Below, piece after piece: positions 1-8,562 of a DNA stretch of 64,000 nt. Both the position numbers and the translations under genes were made by a program. Position 1 is the stretch's first letter, and the number at the start of each line of letters is the position of its first letter. Under the pieces are notes generated by a model, which searched no databases, was not told where the DNA came from, and was given only the letters and a program-made list of their open reading frames with translations. The stretch covers positions 806,001 to 870,000 of the forward strand of contig NZ_JADFFL010000001.1 in the NCBI RefSeq assembly GCF_015222005.1, in the 5' to 3' direction. This DNA is from Mucilaginibacter myungsuensis. Its GTDB lineage: Bacteria > Bacteroidota > Bacteroidia > Sphingobacteriales > Sphingobacteriaceae.

Positions 1-939
1 ATCCTTAAACTCCACCTCGTGCGGGGTGTGTTGGGTTACAATAGCGTCGATGGTTCCGTCTTTAACACCTGCTAACAGCGCATAAACATCGGCCTGCGTA
101 CGCAATGGTGGTTTAACTTTATATTGGCTGTCAAAGCCCATTAAAACCTCGTCGGTCAAGGTCAAATTGTGCACGGCAACGTCAGCGGTAACTTTCAAAC
201 CGTTCTTTTTAGCTTCACGGATCAGCTCTATCGAGCGCTTGGTAGAAATCGTGCTAAAGTGTATCGGCGAACCAGTATACTCTGCCAAATAAAGATCGCG
301 GGCAACCATTAACTCTTCGGCTAAGGATGGGATACCTTTCATACCCAACATCGTACTTATCACGCCTTCGTGTACTTTTGCTTTACCGGCAATGGCGGTG
401 TCTTCAGGATAAGAGAAGATCAACCCATCGAAGCCCTGGGCGTATAACAAAGCGCGCTCCATCAGGCCGGCATCCTGTACGGGATGGTTACCATCGGTAA
501 AGGCTTTAGCGCCGCTCAGATGCATATCGTATAGTTCGGCAAGATCCTTGCCTTCGCGTTTTTGGGAAATGGTGCCTAACGGGTGGACCTCGACAAGGTT
601 ACCTTTGGCTTTATTCACCAGGTATTCCACCTCAGTTTTAGAGTGGACAGGTTTCGCATTCGGTACTAAGGCCAATCCTGTAAAACCACCTGCGGCGGCG
701 GCTTTGGTACCTGTTTCCAGGTCTTCTTTTGTTTCGTAACCTAACTCACCAATATTGCAATTCAGATCAAAAAAGCCGGGTAATGCATAAGCACCATTAG
801 CGTCGAACACTTCGTGATCGCTGCTGATGGTGGTACCAATTTTAGTGATGATACCGTTCTCAATTAAAATATCGGCTTTTTGTTGATGGAACGGCGAGTT
901 GGGATCAATGATGGTAGCTGAGGTAATAAGCAAATTCAT
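1..939 (-). CDS. Dihydroorotase-like amidohydrolase, probably non-catalytic (partial, C-terminus off the left edge)
   Basis: Translating leftward from the ATG at 939 gives an open frame to the window edge with the class I dihydroorotase/allantoinase layout: N-terminal LLITSATIIDP strand, PGFFDL, AAAAGGFT, KPPLRTQADVYALL and a DGTIDAIVT segment. Dihydroorotases cyclise carbamoyl aspartate in pyrimidine synthesis using a DxHxH metal motif and a late catalytic Asp (TDHAPH). Here the first motif reads DLNCNIGE, so both metal-binding His are Asn, and the late motif reads TQHTPH, so the Asp is Gln. The usual HxED and HVST motifs are also altered (SYPED, FSTIST). It therefore resembles the inactive PyrC'-type partners of aspartate transcarbamoylase more than an active enzyme. 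It follows the BatA-like gene by 30 nt, probably in one operon. The family is clear; the non-catalytic role is inferred. Confidence 0.85.
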   Translation of the reverse strand, partial: MNLLITSATIIDPNSPFHQQKADILIENGIITKIGTTISSDHEVFDANGAYALPGFFDLNCNIGELGYETKEDLETGTKAAAAGGFTGLALVPNAKPVHSKTEVEYLVNKAKGNLVEVHPLGTISQKREGKDLAELYDMHLSGAKAFTDGNHPVQDAGLMERALLYAQGFDGLIFSYPEDTAIAGKAKVHEGVISTMLGMKGIPSLAEELMVARDLYLAEYTGSPIHFSTISTKRSIELIREAKKNGLKVTADVAVHNLTLTDEVLMGFDSQYKVKPPLRTQADVYALLAGVKDGTIDAIVTQHTPHEVEFKD

Positions 940-969
940 GGATAGTGCTTTATACCGCAAATGTAGCAA

Positions 970-3018
970 TTATGTGGTAACGGCAGCAACCTGCCTGTCA
1001 ACTTTATAAAAGCGCACCAGCAATATCTCTATAGCGATGCACACCAGCGCCAACACCACGAACAACTTCCACAATTGCAGGCCGATGTTGATATTGTTCA
1101 GCTCGCTCTTTAACGATGGTGTAGCGGCATTGATAAAATTCCCACCCGGGGCCATGGTTTTCAATTGGGTTTCGGTCAGATAACTCATGTCCGATTCGCG
1201 GCGGTTGTCGTTAAAAGCGATCACGCTTAATACGCTATCTTGCTTTTTAAGTTCGTAGTTACCTGTCTCTTTTAACTGATCTGAGATGTACAATAAGGTA
1301 CTTCCCTCCTGTGTGCGTGCATCAGGGATGATGCTATTGCTGCCTTTCACCAACTTCAAAACCTGTTTCTCGTTCAGTTGAATTGGTGGCGCTTCAATGA
1401 TCTCGTCCTTGCCTACCGAATAAAATAAAGGCTGATTATGCCCGCTCAACAAAGTAATGCGGAACAATATCGGCAACAACATCGCGTGCCTTGGCAGGTT
1501 GCTGAACTCCTCATCTAACGGAACAGCCGAAACATACACCTGCCCTGCCCCGCTTTTGTAAGACGCAAAGAACGGTTGGTTACCCGCCATGCTCATGATA
1601 TTTTCGCTGATGCTTTGGGTAGGTTGGGTCAGTTGATAATATTTTTTTACTACCGGCAGATCAGGGTTCTCAAGCAGTTGCTCAAATACGTTCTTAAAGA
1701 TCTTGCTTTGGACATTTAAAGACGATACTTTGGTAGCCTCCGCCATCAGCTTACTTGGATAAGCAGCGCGCAAAGGCTGTAACAACGCTTTGTAAGTATT
1801 TAGGTCAGCATCGGCAGATTGGAAAACCACCAACGAGCCACCTTTATCTACATAAACTTTTAATTGTTGGGCTAAACCTGCTGATACTGCTTTGACGTCG
1901 CTCAAAACTACCAATGGGTAAGTGCTTAATCTGGCATAGTCAACATTGCCATCCTGTGTATTATTCACCACAAAGAACTTATCGGTAGCGAAGGCTGCTT
2001 GCAGATATTGATTGGTCGTACCGCCGTTGATCAGCAATACAGGTACTTGGTTCTTCACATTAAACGTAAAGTCGAACTTGTTATCGAAGGTGATTGGATT
2101 ATCCTGCAAAACCAGTTCGCCATGTTGCCAACCGGCTTTTAGTCCGCTGAAAGCAAGTGTATCATTTTGCACTGCACGAGGTTCTAAACTAAAACTGCCC
2201 TGCGCCTTTTGGATACCGTTGATGCTCAATTTTAAGGGGATACGCTTGGCTTCCTGATCGGCATAATTATGTAGGCGCACCACAAGCTTTTCATTCTCAT
2301 CCGGGCGGTGTACGGCGCTTAATAACCAAACAGAATCTATCGCCACGTTAGGTAACATATTAGCTTTTAGCTGGACCAGATTAAGGTTTACGCCCGAGTC
2401 GGCCTTGAGGGCACTCTGCTTGCCCATGTTGCTTTGAAAATCTGACAGCAGGAATATCGATGCGGTGCCCCCTTGTGTCTTGATCAAACTTTCCTGACGG
2501 TCTACGATCTGTTGCAGATCACGGCTTTGCGGACTGATCTTTACGGCATCTACCGCGTCGTCAAATTCATCGCGACTTAATAAACGTTGATGCTTGCCTT
2601 CAAGGTCTTGGGTAAGCAGTTGAAACCTATCGTTGATGCCGTAAGATGCGGCTATCTCTTTAGCATGGCGCTTGGCCTCGTCCAATAGCGACCCCTCTTT
2701 ACTCAAGGTCTGCATCGAATAAGAGTTATCTACAAAAATGCTGACGATCTGCTGCTTGCCTATTGCGACCGAATTATTATGCGGGATGAATGGCTTGGCA
2801 AATGCTAAAACTAAAAAGAAGATAGCTAATAGTCGAGCCACTAAGATCAAGCGCTCCTTTAGGTTACGACGCGAGGCCTGCTGCTCCTGCAACTCTTTTA
2901 AGAACTGCACATTGCTGAACATCACCCGCTGATACCGCCTGAAATTGAACAGGTGCACAATTACAGGGATGGCCAAAGAAGCCATTGCGAACAAAAAAGC
3001 CGGGTATAGGAAGTGCAT
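970..3018 (-). CDS. BatA-like membrane protein with von Willebrand factor A domain
   Basis: The product starts with a conserved two-helix N-terminal segment (MHFLYPAFLFAMASLAIP, then a second helix after KERLILVARLLAIF), which is the aerotolerance-regulator/BatA N-terminal domain. A VWA-like domain follows, with a DxSxS MIDAS metal site visible as VDNSYSM. A long periplasmic-type region comes next, and a single C-terminal helix near residues 655-675 (LWKLFVVLALVCIAIEIL). BatA-type proteins are membrane proteins of Bacteroidota envelope complexes whose exact biochemical role is unclear. An ATG at 3051 would add 11 residues; the internal ATG at 3018 was chosen because family members begin at MxFLxPxFL. 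It lies just upstream of the dihydroorotase-like gene and is probably cotranscribed. Confidence 0.85.
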   Translation of the reverse strand: MHFLYPAFLFAMASLAIPVIVHLFNFRRYQRVMFSNVQFLKELQEQQASRRNLKERLILVARLLAIFFLVLAFAKPFIPHNNSVAIGKQQIVSIFVDNSYSMQTLSKEGSLLDEAKRHAKEIAASYGINDRFQLLTQDLEGKHQRLLSRDEFDDAVDAVKISPQSRDLQQIVDRQESLIKTQGGTASIFLLSDFQSNMGKQSALKADSGVNLNLVQLKANMLPNVAIDSVWLLSAVHRPDENEKLVVRLHNYADQEAKRIPLKLSINGIQKAQGSFSLEPRAVQNDTLAFSGLKAGWQHGELVLQDNPITFDNKFDFTFNVKNQVPVLLINGGTTNQYLQAAFATDKFFVVNNTQDGNVDYARLSTYPLVVLSDVKAVSAGLAQQLKVYVDKGGSLVVFQSADADLNTYKALLQPLRAAYPSKLMAEATKVSSLNVQSKIFKNVFEQLLENPDLPVVKKYYQLTQPTQSISENIMSMAGNQPFFASYKSGAGQVYVSAVPLDEEFSNLPRHAMLLPILFRITLLSGHNQPLFYSVGKDEIIEAPPIQLNEKQVLKLVKGSNSIIPDARTQEGSTLLYISDQLKETGNYELKKQDSVLSVIAFNDNRRESDMSYLTETQLKTMAPGGNFINAATPSLKSELNNINIGLQLWKLFVVLALVCIAIEILLVRFYKVDRQVAAVTT

Positions 3019-3134
3019 ATACAAATATGTAAAAACAAACGAGAAATGCATCTTTTTAACGAAAATGCTACTCGGGTGAAATTCACATATTTATGTGAAC
3101 GTGAGGGCGATGCTATTTACTTACCTTAGTACGA

Positions 3135-5552
3135 ATGCTTCGTACCAAATTTATCCTCCCCCTAATTGGGCTATTGTTGTGCGCGATGGTTGGCCGCGCC
3201 CAAACGCTGGTCAATTTTTCGCTGTTAGTTATTGATGAGAAGGCAGTACCTATTCAGGGCGCCACGGTAAAGCTTTTACAGGATAATAAAATGATCAAAG
3301 GCATGGCGACCGACGCTAAAGGTTTAGCCGTGTTCAGCAACCTGAAGGGCAGCTGCACTTTTTTGGTGAGCCTTACCTCCTATCAACCACAAACCAGGAC
3401 GTATCAATTCCCGAGCAATAAAAAGGTTGATACGATCAGGCTAAACCCGGCTACCGTAGCATTGCAGGAGGTTAACGTGGCGAGTCGTCCGCCGCAAATT
3501 GAGCATAAACAAGGCAAGACCATCGTTAACGTAGAGTCGTCAGTAACCATCACAGGGATGAGTGTATTGGAGATACTGGAACGTTCGCCGGGCGTTACTG
3601 TAGACCGTAGCGGCGGCATCAGTATGCAAGGTAAGAACGGCGTACTGGTAATGATAGACGACAAACCGACCTACATCAGCGGCAGCGATCTGAACGATAT
3701 GCTCAGCGCGATGAACTCCGGTCAAGTGTCCGAGATAGAGCTGATCACCAATCCATCCGCCAAATACGACGCGGCGGGCAATGCGGGAATCATCAATATC
3801 AAAACCAAAAAGACCAAACAGATCGGCTTTAACGGGCAGGTGACCGCAAGCGGCGGGCATGGCATTTATCCTAAGGCTAACGATAACTTGCTACTGAATT
3901 TTAAGTCGGGCAAGGTGAGTAGCTTTTTTAATTACAGCTATAATTATGCGGAGTACCTCACTAAGATCTATGCCTTGCGCGAGTATTTCAATTCGGCTAA
4001 CGGGATAACATCTACCTTAGACCAACCTTCCTACTTTACCGGGACGGTGAATAGCCACACTATCAAAACAGGTTTGGACTATGCCATCAGCCCTAAAACA
4101 ACCTTAGGTTTAGTGTTAACAGGCGCTACCAATAAACGCAAAGGCGATAATGACGCAACGGCGACATGGCTGAACAACTCTGGCGGTGTGGATTCGGCTA
4201 TTTCTACCACCAACATCAGCAATAACAAATTCCGTAATGGGATGGCGAATTTGAATTTGCGACATAATATCTCACCTAAAGCGGATATCGGTGCTGACAT
4301 TGACGTGTTGCATTATGATATTAGCGCTGATCAGGCCTTTAACAATCACCTGCTTGCACCGGGCGGTTATACCGAATTATCTAAAGGCGATATCCCAACG
4401 ACCATCGATATTGTGACCGGAAAGGTTGATTATAGTCTTAAGAACGCTAAGAACGATAGCTGGTTATTCGGCGCCAAAGCATCACGCAGCAATACGGATA
4501 ATACCGCCTACTATCAAAATTTCCTCGGCGGCAATTGGGTCGATGACAATAGCCGCAGCAACCACTTTATTTATAAAGAGCAGATCAGCGCGGCCTATTC
4601 ATCGTGGGAGGCTAAGCGGGGTAAATTTAGCTGGCAATTAGGCTTGCGTTACGAGCAGACCAATTATGACGCTCACCAATTGGGTAATGCTATCCAAAGA
4701 GATTCATCATTCTCGCGCAACTATGGTGGCTTTTTCCCGAGCGGATACCTGACCTGGCAGACGGATAAAAACAATGGATTGACCGCAAGCATTAGTCGTC
4801 GTATTGAGCGACCAGCTTTTCAAAAGCTGAATCCGTTCTATTTTATCATTAATAAGTACACCTACCAAACGGGGAATGCCTTTATCCTACCGCAATACAC
4901 GCTCAATTTTGAGCTAAGCCATCAATACAAAAGCTGGCTTACCAATACGGTATCTTACAGTAGTATCGACAATTACTTTTCGCAGATATTCCTGAACGAT
5001 GGCAATAAGGGCATCCTATTGTATACTCAAGGTAATGTAGGCCATGCCTATAATTTTAATGTACAGAGCATGGTGGTGTTAAACCCAACAGGTTGGTGGT
5101 CTACTACCGCTACTGCCCTATACACCCACAAGCAACTAAAAGGCTTTAACGGTAACACAGTAACCGCTACTGCTGATCAGTTGAATATCAGCACTACCAA
5201 TCAGTTCACCATCGCTAAAAAGTACACAGCTGAATTATCGGGTTATTATTTGACCAGCTCACGCATCGATATCCAGGAACAATTGTACCCATCGGGGCAA
5301 TTGTCTATCGGGCTATCGAAATCGGTGTTCAACAAGAAAGGAACGCTACGCATCAACGCGCGGGATCTGTTCTACACCAATTGGCTGAAAGGTTTGACGG
5401 ATTTCCCTACAGCAACAGAATATTTTAAATTACAGCGCGATACAAGGGTAGTGATGGTGTCACTCACTTATCGTTTTGGGAAGACCTATAAGGTCAATAA
5501 GCGTTCGGATGGTAGCGCCTCGGATGAGATGCAGCGGGTTGGGAATGGGTGA
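3135..5552 (+). CDS. Outer-membrane beta-barrel protein with carboxypeptidase-like regulatory and TonB-plug domains
   Basis: The 805-residue product has a signal peptide ending near VGRAQ (about residue 23) and an Ig-like carboxypeptidase-regulatory domain (about 25-110, GATVKLLQDNKMIKGMATDA). A plug-like domain follows (about 120-225, with SPGVTVDRSGGISMQGK and NPSAKYDAAGNAGIINI), then a long barrel of amphipathic strands ending in an aromatic-rich YRFGK tail. This is the outer-membrane beta-barrel family (OMP_b-brl_3) that resembles TonB receptors. Such proteins sit in the outer membrane, and many are of unknown cargo. No SusD partner or sigma/anti-sigma pair is adjacent, so no substrate can be proposed. 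It is divergent from the BatA-like gene with about 115 nt between starts. Confidence 0.9.
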   Translation: MLRTKFILPLIGLLLCAMVGRAQTLVNFSLLVIDEKAVPIQGATVKLLQDNKMIKGMATDAKGLAVFSNLKGSCTFLVSLTSYQPQTRTYQFPSNKKVDTIRLNPATVALQEVNVASRPPQIEHKQGKTIVNVESSVTITGMSVLEILERSPGVTVDRSGGISMQGKNGVLVMIDDKPTYISGSDLNDMLSAMNSGQVSEIELITNPSAKYDAAGNAGIINIKTKKTKQIGFNGQVTASGGHGIYPKANDNLLLNFKSGKVSSFFNYSYNYAEYLTKIYALREYFNSANGITSTLDQPSYFTGTVNSHTIKTGLDYAISPKTTLGLVLTGATNKRKGDNDATATWLNNSGGVDSAISTTNISNNKFRNGMANLNLRHNISPKADIGADIDVLHYDISADQAFNNHLLAPGGYTELSKGDIPTTIDIVTGKVDYSLKNAKNDSWLFGAKASRSNTDNTAYYQNFLGGNWVDDNSRSNHFIYKEQISAAYSSWEAKRGKFSWQLGLRYEQTNYDAHQLGNAIQRDSSFSRNYGGFFPSGYLTWQTDKNNGLTASISRRIERPAFQKLNPFYFIINKYTYQTGNAFILPQYTLNFELSHQYKSWLTNTVSYSSIDNYFSQIFLNDGNKGILLYTQGNVGHAYNFNVQSMVVLNPTGWWSTTATALYTHKQLKGFNGNTVTATADQLNISTTNQFTIAKKYTAELSGYYLTSSRIDIQEQLYPSGQLSIGLSKSVFNKKGTLRINARDLFYTNWLKGLTDFPTATEYFKLQRDTRVVMVSLTYRFGKTYKVNKRSDGSASDEMQRVGNG

Positions 5553-5576
5553 TGGGATGGTGACGTCATCGGGGTC

Positions 5577-5707
5577 AAATGTTGGTAGAAATAAAAAAAG
5601 ATACCGAAACCGTGCCATCGGTACGGAACTAAACCGGGGTTGCATACCTACGGCATGCTTTCATTTTGGATAATATTTCTACCAACATTTTGCTTCTATG
5701 GAGCAAC
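5577..5707. repeat. Cruciform-type intergenic inverted repeat with internal hairpins
   Basis: A perfect 17-bp inverted repeat, AAATGTTGGTAGAAATA at 5577-5593 and its complement at 5674-5690, encloses two small hairpins with the pattern CCnnnGG: CGTGCCATCGGTACG near 5611 and GCATACCTACGGCATGC near 5642. A third, TGCTTCTATGGAGCA, lies at about 5691-5705. It sits between the convergent barrel gene and maf. The layout resembles the MITE/REP-like palindromes scattered through Bacteroidota genomes. No coding potential is seen. Confidence 0.75.
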
Positions 5708-5717
5708 CTTGCTTACT

Positions 5718-6284
5718 TTACAACTTCGCCATTTTCAACAACTGCTGATACAGCTTCTCAGTTGGCAGGCCGACAACATTAGTATATGATCCGTTAATCC
5801 GTTGAATAGCGGTCACCCCTACCCATTCCTGGATACCGTAAGCGCCGGCTTTATCAAATGGTTTATATTTAGTAACGTAGTTGATGATCTCGGCATCGGT
5901 CAGCTTGCGGAAGAATACCTCGGATACATCGAAGAATTTATTGACGTGGCCTTTATACATCAGGCATACGCCCGTCACCACGCGGTGCACGTTGCCGGAT
6001 AACATCTGTAGCATTTCGACGGCGTGGTCGGCATCCTTGGGTTTGCCTAAGATCTTGCCATCTATCTCAACAATGGTATCAGCGGTGAGGACGATCGCGT
6101 CATCAGCCTCTTCATCAAAAGCTAAAGCTTTCTTTTCGGCGATGTAGACCGCTATCTCGGCGGGCGTTAATCCGTCAGGGTAACTTTCGTCAACTTCTTT
6201 TAAAACGATGCGGAAATCTACGTCCATCAGCTTTAACAGCTCCTGACGGCGTGGGGATTTGGAGGCGAGGATTATTTTGGTCAT
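5718..6284 (-). CDS. maf: Maf-like nucleoside triphosphate pyrophosphatase
   Basis: The protein opens with MTKIILASKSPRRQELL, the Maf signature loop that binds the nucleotide phosphate. It continues with VDESYPDGLTPAEIAVYIAEKKA and the VLTADTIVEIDGKILGKPKD segment that carries the catalytic acidic residues. Maf proteins hydrolyse non-canonical or dTTP/UTP nucleotides to monophosphates in the cytoplasm. An upstream in-frame ATG at 6326 would add 14 residues, but those codons lie in an iterated intergenic repeat and match no family, so the ATG at 6284 was chosen. Length (188 residues) is typical. It lies downstream of kdsC with a repeat-filled gap of about 90 nt. Confidence 0.93.
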   Translation of the reverse strand: MTKIILASKSPRRQELLKLMDVDFRIVLKEVDESYPDGLTPAEIAVYIAEKKALAFDEEADDAIVLTADTIVEIDGKILGKPKDADHAVEMLQMLSGNVHRVVTGVCLMYKGHVNKFFDVSEVFFRKLTDAEIINYVTKYKPFDKAGAYGIQEWVGVTAIQRINGSYTNVVGLPTEKLYQQLLKMAKL

Positions 6285-6377
6285 TTGACAATGGTCATTA
6301 GTCATTCGTGAATAGCGGATAAGCATGCAGTTCTTAACTGATCACTGGTCAACCGACCACCGATCACCGATCACCAC
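6279..6377. repeat. Iterated-word repeat between kdsC and maf
   Basis: The gap is filled with near-tandem short words. One half iterates ATGAC/AATGACC, read on the minus strand and running into the maf start. The other iterates CGATCAC (ACCGATCACCGATCACC). It belongs to the iterated-word class seen at several other gaps in the window, including 21703-21748, which shares the GGTCA/GATCAC words. Confidence 0.7.
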
Positions 6378-6893
6378 CTACCAACTATACGCCTCGGCGT
6401 TAAGCCATTTGCCTTGCACTTTCATCACCTTTTCGATGATGTCGCGGGCGCAGCCTTTGCCTCCGGGGATGGGTGAAATATAGGTACTGATGGCTTTGAT
6501 CTCTTCCACCGCGTCGGCTGGGCAAACGGGTAAGCCACAGTACTGCATCACTTTCATATCCGGGATGTCGTCGCCCATAAAAACGGCGGTGGATGCGTCA
6601 ATCCCCATATGTTCCAAATAGTTCTTTAGTGTGGCTACCTTATCTTTAGATGCCATAAAAACATCCTTAACGCCAAGGTCGTTAAGACGGATGCGTGTAC
6701 TTTCGGCAACTGCTCCCGAAATTGCCGCTACCTTGTAACCACACTTAACAGCTAACTGCAAAGCATAGCCATCTTTGATATTGAACTGACGGAACTTATC
6801 GCCCGAGTCGGTTACGAAAACGCTTCCGTCGGTCAACACGCCGTCTACGTCAAAAACGAAGGTGGTGATCTCGTGTAGTTTACTCAGAAACAT
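6378..6893 (-). CDS. kdsC: KDO-8-phosphate phosphatase (KdsC-type HAD hydrolase)
   Basis: The HAD nucleophile motif is FVFDVDGVLTDG (residues about 12-23), followed by the DxFxIKDGxAL element (FNIKDGYALQLA), AAISG, KDKVATL and the metal-binding VFMGDDIPDM loop. This set, with a total length of 171 residues and no cap domain, is characteristic of KdsC/YrbI. The enzyme dephosphorylates 3-deoxy-D-manno-octulosonate 8-phosphate in lipopolysaccharide core synthesis and acts as a cytoplasmic tetramer. The final FxxGxGxxR-like region is represented by GGKGCARDIIEKVM. It is upstream of maf on the same strand. A large palindromic repeat lies directly before its start codon. Confidence 0.93.
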   Translation of the reverse strand: MFLSKLHEITTFVFDVDGVLTDGSVFVTDSGDKFRQFNIKDGYALQLAVKCGYKVAAISGAVAESTRIRLNDLGVKDVFMASKDKVATLKNYLEHMGIDASTAVFMGDDIPDMKVMQYCGLPVCPADAVEEIKAISTYISPIPGGKGCARDIIEKVMKVQGKWLNAEAYSW

Positions 6894-6992
6894 TTAGTTT
6901 GCAGTTAAAAGTTTGCAGTTTGCACTGATATCGAGTTTGTGGTCCGACTCTGCAAACTGCAAACTCAAAACTGCAAACTCAAAACTAAACTA
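6893..6992. repeat. Long iterated-word palindrome (TTTGCAGTT class)
   Basis: The left arm at 6893-6924 and the right arm at 6951-6992 are near-perfect reverse complements built from the word AGTTTGCAGTT repeated two to three times. The 26-nt spacer would form the loop of a hairpin about 30 bp long. The element fills the whole gap between the iscX stop and the kdsC start and touches both. Confidence 0.8.
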
Positions 6993-7229
6993 TTGATTAT
7001 CTCGCCACTCGTACACCCAGGCGCTTTGGATCTGCTCCAGGTGGCCTTCGCTTGATTCTTCGCGGGTGCCTTTAAAATCGGGCAGGGAAAGTACCCACTC
7101 TAACAGGTCGGTAAAGCGGATGCGGTATATTTTAGACTCATCAAAGTCGTCGCCAAACTTTTCATAAAGTCCCATGGCTATGTCTTCGTGGTCGTTCCAA
7201 TAGATCGGTAATGCGAATTTGTCTTGCAT
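6990..7229 (-). CDS. iscX: IscX-like Fe-S assembly protein
   Basis: The 79-residue acidic protein matches the IscX/YfhJ fold in order: W-x-D near the start (YWNDHEDIAMGLYEKF), RFTDLLEWVLSLPDF in the middle and ILEAIQSAW-like HLEQIQSAWVYEW at the end. IscX binds iron and the cysteine desulfurase IscS, tuning Fe-S cluster assembly. The next upstream gene encodes the ISC-type [2Fe-2S] ferredoxin, which supports the assignment. It appears to have its own promoter at 7285-7314. Confidence 0.88.
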   Translation of the reverse strand: MQDKFALPIYWNDHEDIAMGLYEKFGDDFDESKIYRIRFTDLLEWVLSLPDFKGTREESSEGHLEQIQSAWVYEWRDNQ

Positions 7230-7284
7230 GTTTTTAGGTTATACGCTAACGTTGCGCGTTAAACGTCTTGGTGTATCGGTGTTA

Positions 7285-7314
7285 TAAATATAGAGAAAGA
7301 GGTTGCAACGCAAA
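7285..7314 (-). promoter_or_regulatory. Probable promoter of iscX
   Basis: On the minus strand TTTG (7314-7311) is followed after 18 nt by TATATTTA (7292-7285), a close match to the Bacteroidota TTTG / TAnnTTTG pair. It lies about 55 nt upstream of the iscX start. Confidence 0.5.
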
Positions 7315-7337
7315 ACGTCGAACTTAAAAACCTCCTC

Positions 7338-7670
7338 TTAGTGCCCCATAAAGCCTGACTGATCAGGGATAGTGATCTCGATATCGCCATCGATCAGTAC
7401 GCACTGGCAACCCAAACGACTGGTAATACGCGGGTTAACGGCGCGATCTATAAAATCCTCTTCCTTGTCTGATATCTCTTGTATGTTATCCATGCCCTTT
7501 GTTACGTAGACATGGCAGGTGCTGCAGCCGCAAACGCCGCCGCAATTATGTTGCAGATCTATGCCATTCTCCAGGCAAACGTCCAATACAGATTCACCCT
7601 CGGCAGCCGAAAGTTCCAACGAATCGTGGTCTTTCTCCTCAAAGTTTATCTTGACTTTAAAAATATTCAT
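7338..7670 (-). CDS. fdx: [2Fe-2S] ferredoxin, ISC/adrenodoxin type
   Basis: From the ATG at 7670 the protein is 110 residues with cluster ligands Cys43, Cys49, Cys52 and Cys88 (CGGVCGCSTC spacing CX5CX2C, then RLGCQ). The VTKGMDNIQEISDKEEDFID helix is typical of ISC ferredoxins that feed electrons to Fe-S cluster assembly. An extra Cys47 lies inside the cluster loop and a Cys90 follows the last ligand. A longer reading needs a TTG codon at 7679 that overlaps a -7-like box (TACTTTTG, 7684-7677), so ATG was preferred; this would make the mRNA almost leaderless. iscX lies downstream. Confidence 0.93.
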   Translation of the reverse strand: MNIFKVKINFEEKDHDSLELSAAEGESVLDVCLENGIDLQHNCGGVCGCSTCHVYVTKGMDNIQEISDKEEDFIDRAVNPRITSRLGCQCVLIDGDIEITIPDQSGFMGH

Positions 7671-7704
7671 CAACCGCAAAAGTAGTAATTTTAGCGGGAG
7701 CCCG

Positions 7705-8475
7705 TTACCCCTTTTTATCCATTTTGATAATACCCTGACTAAGCACCTCGTATATCTGCTGCATCATGGGGTTACCGCTTAATAATTGCCGGTGTTTATC
7801 CATTGTCGACACATCATTCCGTACCGCCGGACCGGTCTGCACCGTGGCCGGAAAACTTTGTAAAGCCTTGTCAGCGGTCTCGGCGATCAGCGGGCGTATC
7901 ATATTAAATTCCAACTGATTCTGCTCCAATAAATTTTGGGCGATGCTATACAGATAATTAGGAAAATTACAGGCGAACACCGCGGCAAGATGCAAGATCT
8001 TTCGCCCGTCCGAATCTACCTCATACACATTATTACTAATGGTCGATGCCAACTCGCGAAGTTGCTTAGTTATCTCTGCCGACGCTCCCTCGATACACAA
8101 AGGCACATCCCAAAAGTTCAGCTCTTTGGTTTTAGTGAAGGTTTGCAGGGGATAAAACACGCCTGCATTCGCAGTATGCTCCGTTATGGTTTGCAAACTT
8201 GTTGCGCCCGAAGTATGCAAGATCAGCTTTTGGTAAAAAGTTAACCGTTGCACTATCGCCGGTATAGCATCGTCCTTAACCGATACGATAAAAACATCTG
8301 TATCCGGATCTACGTTATTCAGGTCGTCGATAGGCTCAGCCTTGATGTGATAGGCCAATATCGCGGCATTTTGCATGTCCCGGCTGTATACCTGCACTAT
8401 ACGGTGACCGGCGTTTTTAAGGGCAGCGCCAATATGTGTGGCCACATTGCCCGATCCTATAATAGTGATGCGCAT
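7705..8475 (-). CDS. Rossmann-like and DUF2520 domain protein (possible NAD(P)-dependent reductase)
   Basis: The N-terminus MRITIIGSGNVATHIGAAL is a GxGNVA dinucleotide-binding fold similar to NADP oxidoreductases that act on F420 or pyrroline carboxylate. A helical DUF2520 domain occupies about residues 125-250 (FYPLQTFTK, LHLAAVFACNFPNYLY, MIRPLIAETADKAL). The family is widespread, but its substrate is not established. A TTG nine bases upstream could also start it; the ATG at 8475 fits the family start. It is transcribed towards fdx with a 34-nt gap, so the two may be coupled. Confidence 0.85.
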   Translation of the reverse strand: MRITIIGSGNVATHIGAALKNAGHRIVQVYSRDMQNAAILAYHIKAEPIDDLNNVDPDTDVFIVSVKDDAIPAIVQRLTFYQKLILHTSGATSLQTITEHTANAGVFYPLQTFTKTKELNFWDVPLCIEGASAEITKQLRELASTISNNVYEVDSDGRKILHLAAVFACNFPNYLYSIAQNLLEQNQLEFNMIRPLIAETADKALQSFPATVQTGPAVRNDVSTMDKHRQLLSGNPMMQQIYEVLSQGIIKMDKKG

Positions 8476-8562
8476 TTTATTCAACCGTAAATTTCGGGTT
8501 TAATAGTTGATAATGTTAACATCAATGTAATATATTTACCAACCAATTATTTAAAACCGCTG

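Noticed and set aside
6893..6992. CRISPR-like repetition
   Set aside because: Units are adjacent, palindromic and without regular unique spacers, and no cas genes are present.
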